DNA from: Mortierella alpina
Taxonomy: Eukaryota > Mortierellomycota > Mortierellomycetes > Mortierellales > Mortierellaceae
Length of the DNA: 64,000 nucleotides
Assembly: GCA_029449245.1 (NCBI GenBank)
Contig: JANATF010000005.1
Location: forward strand, 1-64,000
Direction of reading: 5' to 3'
This document shows, one piece after another, positions 32,902 to 47,637 of this stretch (position 1 is its first letter; every line of letters begins with the position of its first letter). Below the pieces are notes generated by a model. It did not search any database. It was not told the origin of the DNA and saw nothing but the letters and a program-made list of their open reading frames with translations. A program made the translations under genes and the position numbers.

Positions 32902-33718
32902 ATGGCCAGCTCGAACAGTGTATCACAGTACTACCGCAAGAAGCTGGAGCAGCATGAACTCACACCAGAGGAATGGGCAGCGGTCCGATTCGCGGTCCTG
33001 AAGCACACTCTGATCGGTACATTGCACAACCTGGATCTCATGTGAGCACTTGTGGGCAGGAGACCATTGCATCGAGACTGATATACTTGATACTTTCGTC
33101 CATACCTTGGATTAGCCGCCGGGACCACCGTCACCTTGGGCGTGTCGGCATTTTTCTATGGTATCCTTTTGCACTAGCCTTTCAAACGTCGTTGTCCATG
33201 TACTCCATGTATTTAACATATCATAACTATCGCAATAGCACGGTCGCGGTCATGGACTCGTATGCAGTCTCTGGCGCTTGCCTCCGGTAAAGACAAACGC
33301 ATGGATCATCATGTACACACTCTCCATGATTAGTACTCTTACCAGTTTTCTCGTTCTCTCTGCTCCTTGATAGCTGGCAACGTTGTCGGTCTGTCACTTG
33401 GTGGTGTTATAGCCATGGAATCAGGAATGAAGACGGTTGAAAATCGCCTTCAAGGATCCGGGTCGCAGTTGCTCTACCTCATGGACAGATATTCGTGAGT
33501 CCTTCATGACGTTTCACGATGACTTCTGACCGAGATGTTGATATGCTCATATGCCTTCTGACACCGATCATACATTATTGCTCTCCACGATTCTTAGGAA
33601 AGCTACTCTGAGAGAGAAGCTAGGCGATCAGAGCACTCCATCGCTGGACGATGGATCAGAGCAGACATTGACAGCACCAAGAATGATCCGCGTTCCAGAA
33701 TCGGACGAAAAGAAATAA
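32902..33718 (+). CDS. Unrecognised small membrane protein (149 aa)
   Basis: Five exons (32902-33016, 33116-33160, 33239-33286, 33374-33494, 33598-33718) join in phase to 149 residues. After a polar N-terminal helix (HELTPEEWAAVRFAVLKH) come two hydrophobic segments, TLIAAGTTVTLGVSAFFYG and SLALASAGNVVGLSLGGVIA, separated by a short basic loop. A charged C-terminal tail follows. The helix-hair-pin layout recalls OCIA-domain proteins of mitochondria and endosomes, but I see no decisive motif, so this is only a lead. Codon use and good splice sites support a real gene. It ends 66 bases from the convergent Rrg9-like gene. Confidence 0.65.
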
Positions 33719-33784
33719 AATAACCTCTGCATTTTCATACAACCCGAAGGACGGTGTACAGTTTTGTGTATTCAGCCGGTCAGT

Positions 33785-34838
33785 CTAGCCGTCTATTGAT
33801 CTTTTTGGGGCTCCAAGTTTGATCCTTGTCCCTGCAGGGTTTGTCCGCTTTCTCTCTGCGTCCGCTTTAGCCTTGCGTTCCAACCAGGCGGCATGCTTTT
33901 CCTCCTTGATCCTTTGAAGACTATTGACAATATTTTCTTTACGATCGTGGTGCTTGACTTGATCCTGTTTGGTGGCGCGCTCAGCGGGGGGCTGAAAGTC
34001 TGTCCTAAGGATCCTCCTGATGGATTCGCCCGCCACGTTGTAGTGCTCTGACAATTTGGTTGTGGTCCACTCCTCTGGGAACTAAGATAAAAAATCGCCA
34101 TATCAATCGAGCGTTAGTGATACAGTATGAGGAGTGTAGTAGACGGCAAACGACCAAAGAGAATACACAAACCTGTTTCCTGAGATATCGGACCTCCTCC
34201 ATGGCTTGCCGAGTGAGCTTTTTCTGCGGGTCCCACCTCTCGCCGTTCATCTTGTTCTTGATGGCGAGCTTGTGTTTCAGCCACTCTGGCATCGGCGCTG
34301 TACTCCCATCTCTTGGTGCTCTGTGAAGGTGCGGATTTGGCGAGGATGCTCCTGAAAGTATGCTCCCTGTCCTCGAATCAAGGACAGCTTTTGCTTGCTG
34401 GTCCCGAAGAGCGTTGCGGACGTCCTTGGGAACCCGTTGTCCAGTGTAGCCGTCTTTGATCCTGGTCTCTGCTAGTGTCTTTGTAAACTCTGCAATGGCA
34501 GGTCGGCCGCTGGGGAAGACGATCGGTGCAAACGTAGCTGTTCCGAGGGCCCAGCGCTCCTTGGCGTCAATACTGGTGCTTAGATCTATCAGCGAGTCGT
34601 CTGGTTTCGATGCTGCAGGTTGATCCGCTGTACTGGAGGTGGTCTTGGCTGCCGGATCTGAGAGGGTGCTGGTATCTGTCCGAGAGTTGGGATTGCTTCT
34701 CAAAGTCTTCCTTGCGCTTGCTATGGCTGTAGTGGTGAGTATCCTCGAGTTGACAACTCGCTTGTTGTAGAGGGAGCGAGCAGAGCGCAAGCTCGTTGTG
34801 CCCTGTCGTGTCAAGGCCAGCATTGCGGGATCTAGCAT
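33785..34838 (-). CDS. Rrg9/neugrin-family mitochondrial protein
   Basis: Two exons (34838-34173, 34081-33785) give 320 residues. The N-terminus is Arg/Ser/Thr-rich (RQGTTSLRSARSLYNKRVV) and reads as a mitochondrial presequence. The family core is in the C-terminal half: PEWLKHKLAIKNKMNGERWD, QKKLTRQAMEEVRYLRKQFP, and a helix-turn-helix-like segment EHYNVAGESIRRILRTDFQP. In yeast Rrg9 is needed to keep the mitochondrial genome; the human relative neugrin acts in mitoribosome rRNA assembly. The exon boundary falls just before FPEEWTTT in phase 0. Identification rests on the W-P-K-L-(S/T)-R-x-A-M-E and SIRRIL motifs from memory of the family. Confidence 0.8.
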
Positions 34839-35030
34839 GGGTCGAGGGGGGAAAGACGAAAGAATGCTGCTGTGTCGGAGCACGGTTTTTTCTTTTTTCT
34901 TGTGTTGCAAGGCAACAGGTTGACAGTCCCGCACCGGTCTGCCTTTTTCAAGGGCACGAATTCTCCTTTTCAAGTGAATCGTTCCAACGACACACACTCA
35001 CATAGGCGACTGCATTGGAGACAGGACAGC
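34839..35030. promoter_or_regulatory. Shared promoter of Rrg9-like and DHX35-like genes
   Basis: A 192-base gap separates two divergent start codons. A TTTTTTCTTTTTTCTTG tract on the + strand (about 34,887-34,905) is the only strong feature. Both genes must initiate within it or in each other's 5' region. Confidence 0.5.
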
Positions 35031-37789
<2,759 letters not shown>

Positions 37790-38010
37790 AAAAAAAGGCC
37801 AGATCGAGGCGGACCAATGAGAAGCCCAGAACAAAGGTGCTCGGATGTCTATTTCTCTTTCTTGTTTCCACCCAACAATCGAACAGTCCTCTTCCTTTCG
37901 TCTGATCGTCCATTCGTCTTTGGCCACACACTCAGCCATACACGCTCCTTACTCTCCTTCTCCTTCTTCTTCATACTTTCATACCTCCATACCTTCATAC
38001 ACACGCAGCA

Positions 38011-39699
38011 ATGGGCAAGAAGCATGGAGATGGTGGCGGCTCGCTGTTTTCGGCATACCTGGCTGCCATGCCCGAAAGCACGAATAATGCACAGGTTGAA
38101 GGTTCGTCAGTAACATGTCTAGGTCCCTCTTTTTCGCTCGGTTCAGTCCATGGATGCTCACCAGTCTCGTGGACTCTTTGTTTTAAATGTAGAAAAATAC
38201 CTTCCAGACTCGATGGTACAGATTCATCAGAACAGTGACATTTGTCGAGTTTCGCTTAATGGAAACGATCGGAGGAAACTCATATTACTTTTGGCCAATT
38301 TTTGTTTGTTTAATCTTTTGCCTACAGAAAGCATCGACTCTTCTGGAACAGCTTGGAGCAGAGCGGTCATGGTCATCCAGAGATGTTGAAAAGGATGTCG
38401 ATATCTTGGAGAGGAACAGATTGTATACGATCAAGGAGTTGCGCGTCCTCTCGCCTGAGAGCTGGAAGGTAAGCGCGCATGAGACCATTCACTTGTCTGT
38501 CCATCTTGTACGACATGCCACTGTTGCGCTTGTGCTTTCTACTAAAAATTGCCAACATCTCAAATGGGCCGGCCACATCTAGGAAATCGAGCTGCTACCC
38601 CTGGTCAAGGATTTGTTGCGACAGGCCGTGAACCCTCCACTCGGTAAGAAGTCAAAGCGCTATTAGGATACCACGGTCCTTTTTTTTCCTTTACACGCCA
38701 AAACAGTGCGATACCCTCGACCACCCTTCTGCAATCACGTCAGTATCAAGCAGGCTTGTCGCATCGTAGAACGTGGAGTGGCGGACCTTCCCCTATTTCC
38801 TTTCTTGCTTCAGGAAAAGACTCGCAGAATAATAAAACCACAGCCGCTGTACCACGCCACTCTTGATGTCCTTGAGGGCGCTTTGATATGTAGCTATCGG
38901 ACACATCGACTAACTGGCCTTTTGTTTACGTTGATTTCAATTGCGATAGATTATGCAAAACTCAAGCAGGAAAAGAAAAAGATGAAGAAGGAGAAGAAGG
39001 AGAAGAAGGAACTCAAAAAGAAGGAAAAGAAACTCAAGATGGAAAAACTCAAGATGGACAAGCTGAGTCTCCAGGATCAGTCCGAGAAGCCAAAGAGTGA
39101 GGATTCTGTCGAGCCAGAGGAGGCACAGTCTACGAATGCTGAGGGGCTCGTTACCATCCACAAAGCCGAGAAGGAAAAGAAGCTCAAGGACAAGAAGGAA
39201 TCGTCCTCGTCCTCTTCGTCATCCTCATCGTCATCGTCGTCATCGTCCTCGGACTCTGATCCCGAGATGGAGGCCAAGACACCAAAGTTTGCTGCTGCTC
39301 AATTGCCCTTTGTCAAGACCCCAGGCAATTCCTCTCTCCTCCCTGGCCCAGGCCGGATCCAGCCTATGGGCAATCGCATCCGTGTGACTGCAGGCAACGG
39401 TACCACATACGAGGTGGATCGATACTGCCCACACAAGCATGTCGATCTCGCTACAAAGGTAAGGATAGCTATGCCATAATACGCAGCAAATCGCATTTTT
39501 TTTCTGGTTGTGAGAGGTCACTATGAGTGAACCTAAAAAAACGTTTCTAATGATCTTGTTCATCAATCTTGTTTTCTAGGGCGTGGTGGTTGGCAACACC
39601 TTGTTTTGCAACAAGCACAACTGGGCGTTTTCGTTGGACAACAAGGGATACTGCAGCAAGCACGGCGCCACTATCAACGCGTGCAAAGTGGACTGGTGA
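38011..39699 (+). CDS. Rieske [2Fe-2S] protein with N-terminal helical domain and Lys/Ser-rich linker
   Basis: Six exons (38011-38101, 38193-38215, 38328-38468, 38583-38643, 38950-39458, 39580-39699) join in phase to 314 residues. The N-terminal about 105 residues contain a SAM-like helical region (ERNRLYTIKELRVLSPESW, IELLPLVKDLLRQAV). A lysine/glutamate coiled stretch (about 110-150) and a run of about 17 serines followed by DSDPEMEAKTPKF come next. The C-terminal Rieske domain carries YCPHKHVDL and LFCNKHNWAF, the C-x-H and C-x-x-H ligands of the cluster. Exon 2 has an alternative donor (38234) that breaks phase. If intron 4 were retained, translation would stop at 38666 and split the gene. 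The spliced fusion is better supported. Function unknown; likely a redox or electron-transfer adaptor. Confidence 0.72.
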
Positions 39700-39791
39700 G
39701 CACGCTCCATACGAAACAGTTGAAAATTGACAGTAAAAAAATAAAAAAAAAATAATGTCAACGATGCTGATGGGTGGGTGTATGTAAAAGT

Positions 39792-42700
39792 CTATGCGGA
39801 TGAAATTGGCTCTGTGGGCTCCTTGCGTGCATCTTCGTGCCTGGGTTTCTGAACGCGACTGTCCCGGTACTTTGTACCGACACCCTTCAGAATGTCTCTG
39901 GTGCTGGTGACCTGCACTGGGTCAAAGATACGCGGATAATAGCCCATCGCCTTCAGCTCGTCGTCCGTAAAGACCTGCTCTGAATAAAAGATCTGTGAAA
40001 GAATGGTCTTCTTGACTCCATCCTCCTTCTCCAAGCCTTGCGCAAACGTAACATTCCTGATCATCCTGTCGGTAATGTTCAGTCCGTTGGCAACGCGCTT
40101 CAATTGCTCCGCGTCCTTGATCCTCAAAAATTCGTCCATGTCCTTCAGCGGTGTGGCGTCCTCGCTCAAAGTCGCAATCTTGGGAATCCATTTGTGAAAG
40201 TACTCAAGGTGCAGCTTGTTGCGATACCGAGGTGTCTCTGCAAATAATTTCTCCCGCAGCTCATCGTCTGTTGTCTCTGGCGACAGCACCTCCTGGGGTT
40301 GCTCCATCAAATGTGCAACTCGCTCCAACTCGGGTCTTTGCAGGAATGCATAGTTGGAATACCGTACAGGGATCTCCAGCAGCTTGAACCGCACGTCGTC
40401 AAAGGGTGTCAGGGACGAGATGAGCTCCCCATGTACCTTCTGAAGACTTTGCAGACGCCGAAGCTCAGTCTTGTCCTCGAGCGGAGATATAATAGATTTA
40501 CGCACCAGGGAAAGATCATCCATGGCAAGCTTGAAAACCTTGCCATCGGAGGCCCGGCGGTAATAGACGGCCACTGGAATGTTTCTGTTATCAACTTCTG
40601 AGCTCTGTGCCGTCTCGCCTGACCACGGTGCGGGAACATTCCAGGTGGCTTTTTCCGATGCGGTTGCTGGAGAAGACATATTGCTTGTAGCCTCCTTGAG
40701 CCTACGCACCATCTTGGCAGAGATTGATTCCGGTTGCTGTGTAGCGGAGTCGCCTCTCGTGGAAGGGATGGCAGAGGTAGTAGTCACTGTCTCTGGTGTG
40801 GCTGCAAGATCCGAGATTTTTGTGTAACCCTTGGGTTCCCAAACTAAAAACTCCTTATCGGCTTGTCGACGCTCCTCGTCCTCCTCTCTGATCCTGCCCT
40901 GTTCACTTATCCGACGCAGTGTGTTTCTCATCGCATCGCGTTTTGATATTGCTCGAGCAGCCTTGATCTCCGCGCTTGTCTTCGGGCTGCTGACGGCTCC
41001 TTGCGATTGTCCTGTAGCAGCGGCTGCCACCTCTGCCTCCTTCTCAGCATTGTCAGTCATGATCTCTGCTTGGATGGCCTTCATACGACGGTATTCGTTC
41101 ATCATGTGAGGCTTCCTGAGCTCTGCAATCTTGTACTGAAGCTCCCAATCATCCGTGGCTCGCTCGTTGAGTTCAAACGGACCAACGACGGGCACCTTGT
41201 TTACGTTGGAGTAACAAACGATCTGCCATAGGCTGAGTTCAGCGCCAGGTTGCATCTCCGGTGCACCGTTCTCATCAAACACAAGCTTGACGGTGCTTCC
41301 TCGCGGCGATGATGCTGCCCCCAAAGGCATGGTCTCGACCCAAACGTTCATACTCTGGACAGTCTCGTCCGTATCAACAGTGATTTTGAGATCCTGCTTG
41401 GGGTACTTCTTCGTGATCTCATCCAGCGCCCTGTTCAAAAGTCTCAATTGGTTTCTGAAACACTCCTCGCCCATCACGCTCGTACCAAACAGCCGTGAGT
41501 CCATCTCATCCAGCGAGATGTACTGAAATCCAAAGATCCTTGCTGTGTTGTGGAAAGCAACAAAGATTCCGTCCATCTGCCCTATCCGAACCTGAAGACT
41601 GTACTTGAGGAATGCAGACCGCATCATGTCGTAGTATTCGCGCTCGAAACTCTCCAAGTATCCATGCGTCTTGCTGAGCTGGTACCCTTGATTCAGCTCA
41701 TAGTTGTGGACATCGAGACGGATCGCCACTGCTGCACGCGTCTTGAGATCAAATGTCTTGCCGGGAAGGCGAGGGTCTTCACAATCCAGCTGTGACCGAA
41801 GCAAGAAATTGTCTACAGAAATATAGTTGAAGGCCTCGGGTTGTTCCCTCTCCGACTTTGTCACTTTCCAAGAGTTTTCCTTTCTGAACCTGGCAAATTC
41901 CTCCGGTGTGCTCGTGAGCATTTTTTCCATGGATTTGCCCTAAGAGTGCAAAAGAAAAGCGTTTGATGAGTACAAAAGTCAATGATCCTTCCTTGCACTT
42001 GACATCTTTCTGGCGATATACGTTTGTACATACAAGTTGCATTAGAACAGTCGAAGAGTCAAACGTCTTGTCGGAATCAATTGCGTAAACTCCTTCTCCC
42101 TTGTAAACCAACTGGATCGTTGTTGGGGATCGACTAAGTCTTGTGAATCCCTTTGGCTATTATGAACAAGAGCAAACGGAGGCAAGGAGGTGGTCTTGTT
42201 AATGGTCGTTGTAACTGACAACGTTGTACAATACCACAAGCGCCATAGCAAATCTACGTACCTGGGCAGAGAAGGCTTCTGAAAGATGGGTCGTCTTGAG
42301 GGGTTTCCAGCCGGATATCAGGTAGTAAAACTGGGATAGAATCGAGGTCATTGATGAGGTCGAGCCAATGTACTTTCCGTGGTTGTCGGTCGCCACCTTC
42401 AAAAGTGACTTGTCCAAAGACGACGTCCTGTAGGCTGGTAAGGCATCATAGTCAAAATTCTCTGGTTGACAGATCGAGCGAAGGTATGGGTCGAAATTGA
42501 AGACGGAGGAGCGAGGATCCTGAAGCCAGTGAACACCAGGGCTATTGTAAGCACGATGAATAGATGCCTTAGCCAATATGTTGCGAGTACGAGACGACGT
42601 GCAGATTTGCGGCCTTTTTGCTAACACTTACTTGAACAAGACTCGGTCCAATCCGTGCTCAAGAACCGCCACTTTTGGCCTATTCTTTGGAGTGACATCT

Positions 42701-43558
42701 AAGGACAAAAGTAGCGACAGCCAAGCAGTTTAGCAAATGCTGATCCAGGTACTTTAAGATATCAGAGAGCACCATTTGCAGAGATCTGGGCCTACTTTTG
42801 ATCTTGACATCTTTTGCTTTGACAGACTCCCATCGCGCCTGCCCCACAAGGTACTGAGCCTGAATATCAGGGAGCTGCTGTCCCTCTGAGCTTTGCGCGT
42901 TTGAGCGATTGTGCCTGCTGTCTTTCCAAGCCGATCCTGCGGAGGCTTTGGGCCGTCGTAAACTGGCCTCAATAGCTACTTCAAGCTGGTTAGCAAACGG
43001 GTCCGCTGCCTTCCCGAACGGATCTGCATCGGAAGGCAGGCCAGAGGCTGATAACGCCGACACAAACTCGGTCCCCTTTGCTGCTTTGGTGGCGGTTCCG
43101 TGACGACTTGACTCTATTGCCTGTACCATCTCCTTGGCCGATACGGATGGTGCGGTTATATAAGCTGGGCGAGCTGATCTCCTGGATGGTGCTGTCGAAT
43201 CCGATAACGGCTCCTGCGCTTGCCTGTGCAAAGGCTCACCCGCCGATTCAACTGACTTTGCGCCTTTGGCAGACCGCCGTTCAACAGCCTTTTTCGTGCC
43301 GGCGCTAAGGCTATGTGATGAGTCCGAGCCGTGGGGGGTACTGCGAGGTGCTTTTCTAGAGGACCCTATAGCGGATACCCGCTTGAAGGTTGCTGAGGAT
43401 GTTGCGATCGACCGGCTGCCCGTGCGAGCGACATGTGCTGGCGGAAAGCTTGTGCGGTAGAGACATGGGCAGGCGAGGATGTAGCGGTTGGTGACAGGCG
43501 TGCGGGGTGAGAGCGATGGCGGCACTGCCAGGCGAGTGATCCCAAGGGCCCTCGACAT
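39792..43558 (-). CDS. Pet127-like mitochondrial RNA-processing protein
   Basis: Five exons (43558-42796, 42698-42632, 42541-42262, 42156-42034, 41939-39792) give 1126 residues. The conserved Pet127 block begins VAVLEHGLDRVLFNPGVHWL and continues with QDPRSSVFNFDPYLRSI, KYIGSTSSMTSILSQFYYLI, VDNFLLRSQLDCEDPRLPGK and FDLKTRAAVAIRLDVHNYEL. The acidic/basic pattern of the last two fits the PD-(D/E)XK nuclease-like fold proposed for this family. An N-terminal Arg/Ser-rich presequence (PSLSPRTPVTNRYILACPC region) and a long variable spacer precede it. In yeast Pet127 is a mitochondrial inner-membrane protein that promotes 5' processing and turnover of mitochondrial RNAs. The C-terminal part has an Arg/Glu-rich linker and a second conserved region. 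Tail-to-tail with the Rieske gene, 92 bases apart. Confidence 0.9.
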
Positions 43559-43811
43559 GCTCCTGGTATGCTGGAATGGTGGGCGAGGTCGTGGTTGGTG
43601 GCGGCAGGTGGAATGGGAGTGGACAACAACGGACGGACCGCATAGTCAAGGGCACAGGTGACTGCTGCAATTTGTTTACACTGCGCCACTGCGCCCATTG
43701 GTCGACTCGAAAAGGGCATTCCAAACCTGCGTGCGTATCATGGAGCAATGCGGTGTTGTAATATAACTATAAGGAGTTCTACATGTACAAGGTCATTTGG
43801 GAAGAGGCTGC

Positions 43812-44723
43812 CTATATCTTGATCTCAAACGACGTGTCGCAGCCGCAAGAGTGGGCTGCGTGCGGGTTAGCCAGCACCTTGAAGGCCGATCCAATCAGCT
43901 CCTCGATAAAGTCAATCCTGGACCCGCTCACCATAGGCAGCGTTATCGTATCGATGATGATGCGGGCTCCGTCTCTGTCAAACACGCTAGATACAAGAGA
44001 TGCACAGAAGAAGCAAGCACGCGTTAGTAAATGGGGATGGTCACTGTCCAGTTGGCAAGGTAAGGTAAATTACATACACATCGTCCTCGTTGACTTCGTC
44101 AGTGAGATCCAGAAGGTACTGATATCCGTGACATCCGCCAGAGTCAACCGTGATCCTCAGAGCCTGCAGAGGATTCTTGTCTCTAACGGCAATGTGCTTC
44201 AGTTGCTGCACAGGGAAACAGAGGCGATCATGCCAAGACCAAAAATGACAGTATCAATACCACTGGAGGTGAATACGGACACAGGTATTCAGTAACAGCA
44301 CATACGAACTCCTAGCCCCTCTACCTTGACGGCCTTGTCTGTGATATCAACTGTGAGTTCCTTTCCGGCTTCATCAAACTGAGGGTTGTGGATCTTGAGG
44401 GAGGAGGAAGCATTAGCATCGGTTCCAGAAGCGGCCATTGTTTCGGCAGCAGAGGCGCTGCTGCTGAATCGAAGCTGTCGAGCCAACACTGAACTCCTAA
44501 CGAGGATGATTTGTGGAGACGATGAGGAGAGGGGCGCGTGGGAGGTCAAGAAGGAACGAGGTCTAGACGACGTGGTCAATGTTCGCTGGATGCACGGTGA
44601 GAAGGAGGCGTTGGAGGCTGCGCATGAGCGGATTCGGAAGGCTGTGGACAAGGTTGCTGCAGGGCGGCTGCGCTGGAGCACAGCGAAGGGAAGCCTGGCG
44701 ATGCAGTTTGGACAGGCAGCCAT
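43812..44723 (-). CDS. Mitochondrial iron-sulfur assembly protein Isa2 (ISCA2-like)
   Basis: Three exons (44723-44325, 44205-44078, 43986-43812) give 233 residues. The A-type carrier domain fills the C-terminal 120 residues: ITVDSGGCHGYQYLLDL, NEDDVVFDRDGARIIIDT, VSGSRIDFIEELIGSAF and the end SCGCDTSF. The three cluster-binding cysteines are present (G-G-C-H-G and C-G-C). The N-terminal about 100 residues are Ser/Arg-rich without acids, a presequence. With Isa1 and the Iba57 protein it should build [4Fe-4S] clusters in the mitochondrial matrix for aconitase, lipoate synthase and others. The NEDD-V-F context distinguishes Isa2 from Isa1. Confidence 0.92.
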
Positions 44724-45531
44724 GTTCAGATGCGAAGGGTACGAGAGAGATGAAGGTGGACGGGAGAGGACGACGCAAGTGGGGAGGAGAGAAGGAGCAA
44801 GTGGAATCGGAAGCCGTTTGTTCTTTGCACGGATTCAGGGCGAGGAATGGGCGATGGGGTGAGAGGCAGAAGGTGGGGCGCACTTTTTTGTCCGAGACCA
44901 AGAGACAGGTGCACGTGATCTCTAAACTCTTCCGAAGTTGCACGACCGGCGTGTCTACTGAACGCATCAAACACAACAACAAGAGGTATTCAAGAGTCTC
45001 GAGGGCTGAAGAACGAGAGGATTCAGCTAGAACTGCGAGTGGAGAAGCGTGCTCAGGCATATCTTCCCACGCCTGGTCAGGTCAGATCAGGGTACTTCTT
45101 ACCGTGCTCTTGATCCAACACGTATAGAAAGGTCTCGAAAGATCAGTCATAGTTCAATAGTCATGGACTGAATGGTGATGAGCTGGATCGTGGTGCCCAT
45201 ACAGCAAAGCACTTGTGCGTAGCAGACGACAAGGCGCTCTGCAGCTCGGCTATGATGCGGAGTCAACACGTTCGATTGCTACAGTTCAAGTGAACACAAA
45301 GAGCTGCCCGGGTGGCTTTGCTCCGATCTGCCTGTGCCTGTGCTGGTGTCCCAGCACTTCCAGCGTTCGGCCAGCAAAAAATCAAAACAACGACATCGAA
45401 CCCCATTTCGCCCTTTCCCGTCCTCTTGTCGCCTCGCCATTCGGGATTCCAGCACTTGCACCCTCGCCTCTGTCCATCCCTTCGCCTTTCATTACTAGTG
45501 CCTGTGTGCCAAACAGAGATAGTGATACATC
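44724..45531. other. Divergent spacer between Isa2 and uL5m genes
   Basis: Eight hundred bases lie between head-to-head starts. The left third (to about 44,880) is purine-rich on the + strand. The right part before the uL5m ATG is pyrimidine-rich (CGCCTCTGTCCATCCCTTCGCC). No exon is supported. Confidence 0.5.
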
Positions 45532-46535
45532 ATGGCCGCCATCGTTCCTTCTACCCGCATGCTGTTCTCGCAGTCGCTTAGAGGATCAGTCGTCGCTGCA
45601 TCACAGCAAATTCGTCTCGCCTCGACCGCTGCTGCGAAGGAGACCTCTGGCAGCAAGAGCAGCAGCAACAGCAACGACAGCACGGACACTGTGATCCTCG
45701 AGGCCAAGGAGGAGTACACTACCGGCATCAGCAGACTCCGGGAACACTACAACCATACCGTTCAGGACGACCTTATGGTCCTCACCTACAACCACACGTT
45801 CAAGCCCAAGGCCAAGATCCCTGAGGGTGTCCGCGTGGAGTTGAAGGGCAACAAGCACATCAAGCCTTCCCCCAAGGCACCCTCGCCTCGCCGTATTCCT
45901 GAGCTCGTTAAAATCGATGTTCACTGCATGATGAAGGAGGCTCTTACCAGCAAATTCAACCTTCTCAGCGGATTCATGGCTATTCAGTCTATCACAGGAG
46001 AGATGCCAGAGATTATCAACTCCAAGAAGGGTGTCCACCCCTGGAAGCTGCGTGCTGGTAAGTTGGGCGATGAGGCAGAGAACTATGTAAAGAAGGAGGA
46101 AAGGGAAGATCCATTCTGCCTTCATATGCTGATCTGTCTCTTTTGAACACAGGTAACCCAATTGGATGTAAGGTCACTCTCAAGGGCGATAAAATGTACC
46201 AGTTCATGGACAAGCTGGTCGAGGTTGTTTTGCCCAGGATGAAGGAATGGCCAGGACTGCCCGAGTCGGCAGGAGATGCGACAGGAAATATTGGCATGGG
46301 ATTCCCACCCTCAGCCTTGTCACTATTCCCAGAGATCGAGCACAACTTTGACATGTTTCCAAGGATGACTGGTTTCCATGTCACTTTCAACACCACTGCT
46401 AGCACAAACCTCGAGGCTCGACTTTTGCTCAGTGGATTCAACATGCCCTTCCAACAAAAGATCCGATCCGCACCAGTACCCACGGCAGCAGCACAAGCAA
46501 CACCTTCATCAATAGACACAAAAGCCTCCGCCTAA
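45532..46535 (+). CDS. Mitochondrial ribosomal protein uL5m (Mrpl7)
   Basis: Two exons (45532-46057, 46153-46535) give 302 residues. The first about 35 residues (MAAIVPSTRMLFSQSLRGSV) form a presequence. The L5 fold is recognisable in SRLREHYNHTVQDDLMVLTY, IPELVKIDVHCMMKEALTSK, LSGFMAIQSITGEMPEIINS and, in exon 2, PIGCKVTLKGDKMYQFMDKL and FPEIEHNFDMFPRMTGFHVT. L5 contacts 5S rRNA or the central protuberance and the P-site tRNA. The protein belongs to the mitochondrial large subunit. The second exon ends in an Ala/Pro/Thr-rich tail. Ends 157 bases from the convergent Yju2-like gene. Confidence 0.93.
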
Positions 46536-46692
46536 GAGTTTTGATCTCTACAGACGTAGGCACTCCTTAGTCCTCCCTTCCTGAATCAACCCAGGCAAAC
46601 AGCATCAGACAGCCAGTATTTAGACCTTGGTGATTAAATTTTACACGAATGTTAAAAAACACATTATTTGTCTATACAAAAGTTTTCACAAC

Positions 46693-47637
46693 CTAGTCCG
46701 AGTCCGAGTCTGAGCCATATGAGCCTACCAGTGACAGCAGCGACGATGGTTTAGCTGCTGGTTTTGCAGAGGCAGAGGTTGTGGTGGTTGCTGAAGATGT
46801 TGCAGTCGCTCCCACTGTTTTCGGCTCTGTCGTAGCCACTGTTGACCCCTTTGTCGTAATCGAGTTCTTGACAAGGCCAAGAGATCCACCTTGCTTGCGT
46901 TTCTTTGTCACTGGTGTGCTAAAGTCTGGCAGCGCCAATGGCTGTGAGAATTTTGACATGGCGATTTGGGCCGCAGTGAGCTCTTCAGGTCCCTCGGCAT
47001 CATCGCGCAGCCTCTTGACGGTCTCTCCATCCACATCCTTAAAGACTGACTTTGCCAAGCGCTCGTCTTCCTCATCCTCCAGTTGCTGTCGACGAGTCAT
47101 TATCTCCTCCTCGGATCCAGCCAATTTGTTGAGGATGATATCAGCATCAACTCTCTCATTAACAGCGTTCCTTGTCCGGATCTCGTCCAGTGCATCCATG
47201 ATTTCCATTTCTCGCTTGGAGTCCTGTGTTCGGTTCTCGAGCGCCTTCATGGGGTTGTTTTCTTCCTCCTCCTCTCGCTCTGCAGCCAGTTCTCCACTGA
47301 CATCTCTCCAGGGTTCAAAGTTGCGCTGCGCTCCATGCTCGGCCACGTAGTCGGTGTTGGCAGGGTCGGTCTTGAAGGTGATTTCTGCGGCACAGCGGTT
47401 GCAGCGAATGTAGAAGCGAAAGATCTTGATGCTGTGGTAGGTTTCCTCTGTAGTCTCCTTCCTGGCATTGAACTTTTTCCCCTTGTAGATGTACTCTCCG
47501 CATGTGTTGCATCGCATGGAGAAGGGGGTCATGAGTCGGACCTTGTGCTGCAAATCCTTGGGCTGCTTGCGGCGCGGAATCAGGGCCGGATCAAAGTCTG
47601 GCGGGAAGTACTTGTTGAGCACCTTACGTTCGGACAT
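46693..47637 (-). CDS. Splicing factor Yju2/CWC16 (CCDC94-like)
   Basis: An intron-free frame of 314 residues. The start [20 protein letters not shown] and the following zinc-binding region ([20 protein letters not shown] and [18 protein letters not shown], giving two CxxC pairs) define the Yju2/CWC16 family. A coiled region ([20 protein letters not shown]) and a disordered basic C-terminus (VTKKRKQGG) follow, ending in an SDSDSD tail. Yju2 joins the spliceosome after Prp19-complex activation and promotes branching, the first transesterification. It should be nuclear. It is one of the few intron-less genes in the window. Confidence 0.94.
   Translation of the reverse strand: MSERKVLNKYFPPDFDPALIPRRKQPKDLQHKVRLMTPFSMRCNTCGEYIYKGKKFNARKETTEETYHSIKIFRFYIRCNRCAAEITFKTDPANTDYVAEHGAQRNFEPWRDVSGELAAEREEEEENNPMKALENRTQDSKREMEIMDALDEIRTRNAVNERVDADIILNKLAGSEEEIMTRRQQLEDEEDERLAKSVFKDVDGETVKRLRDDAEGPEELTAAQIAMSKFSQPLALPDFSTPVTKKRKQGGSLGLVKNSITTKGSTVATTEPKTVGATATSSATTTTSASAKPAAKPSSLLSLVGSYGSDSDSD

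Noticed and set aside
38706-38949. Separate start for the Rieske protein at 38706
   Set aside because: The segment lacks conserved features, while splicing 38643 to 38950 keeps phase. It could still be an alternative first exon.
42754-42972. 72-codon minus frame overlapping the Pet127 first exon end
   Set aside because: It is a shadow frame; the Pet127 exon ends at 42796 with a GTAGGC donor that restores the conserved NVTPKNRPKVAVLEHG join.
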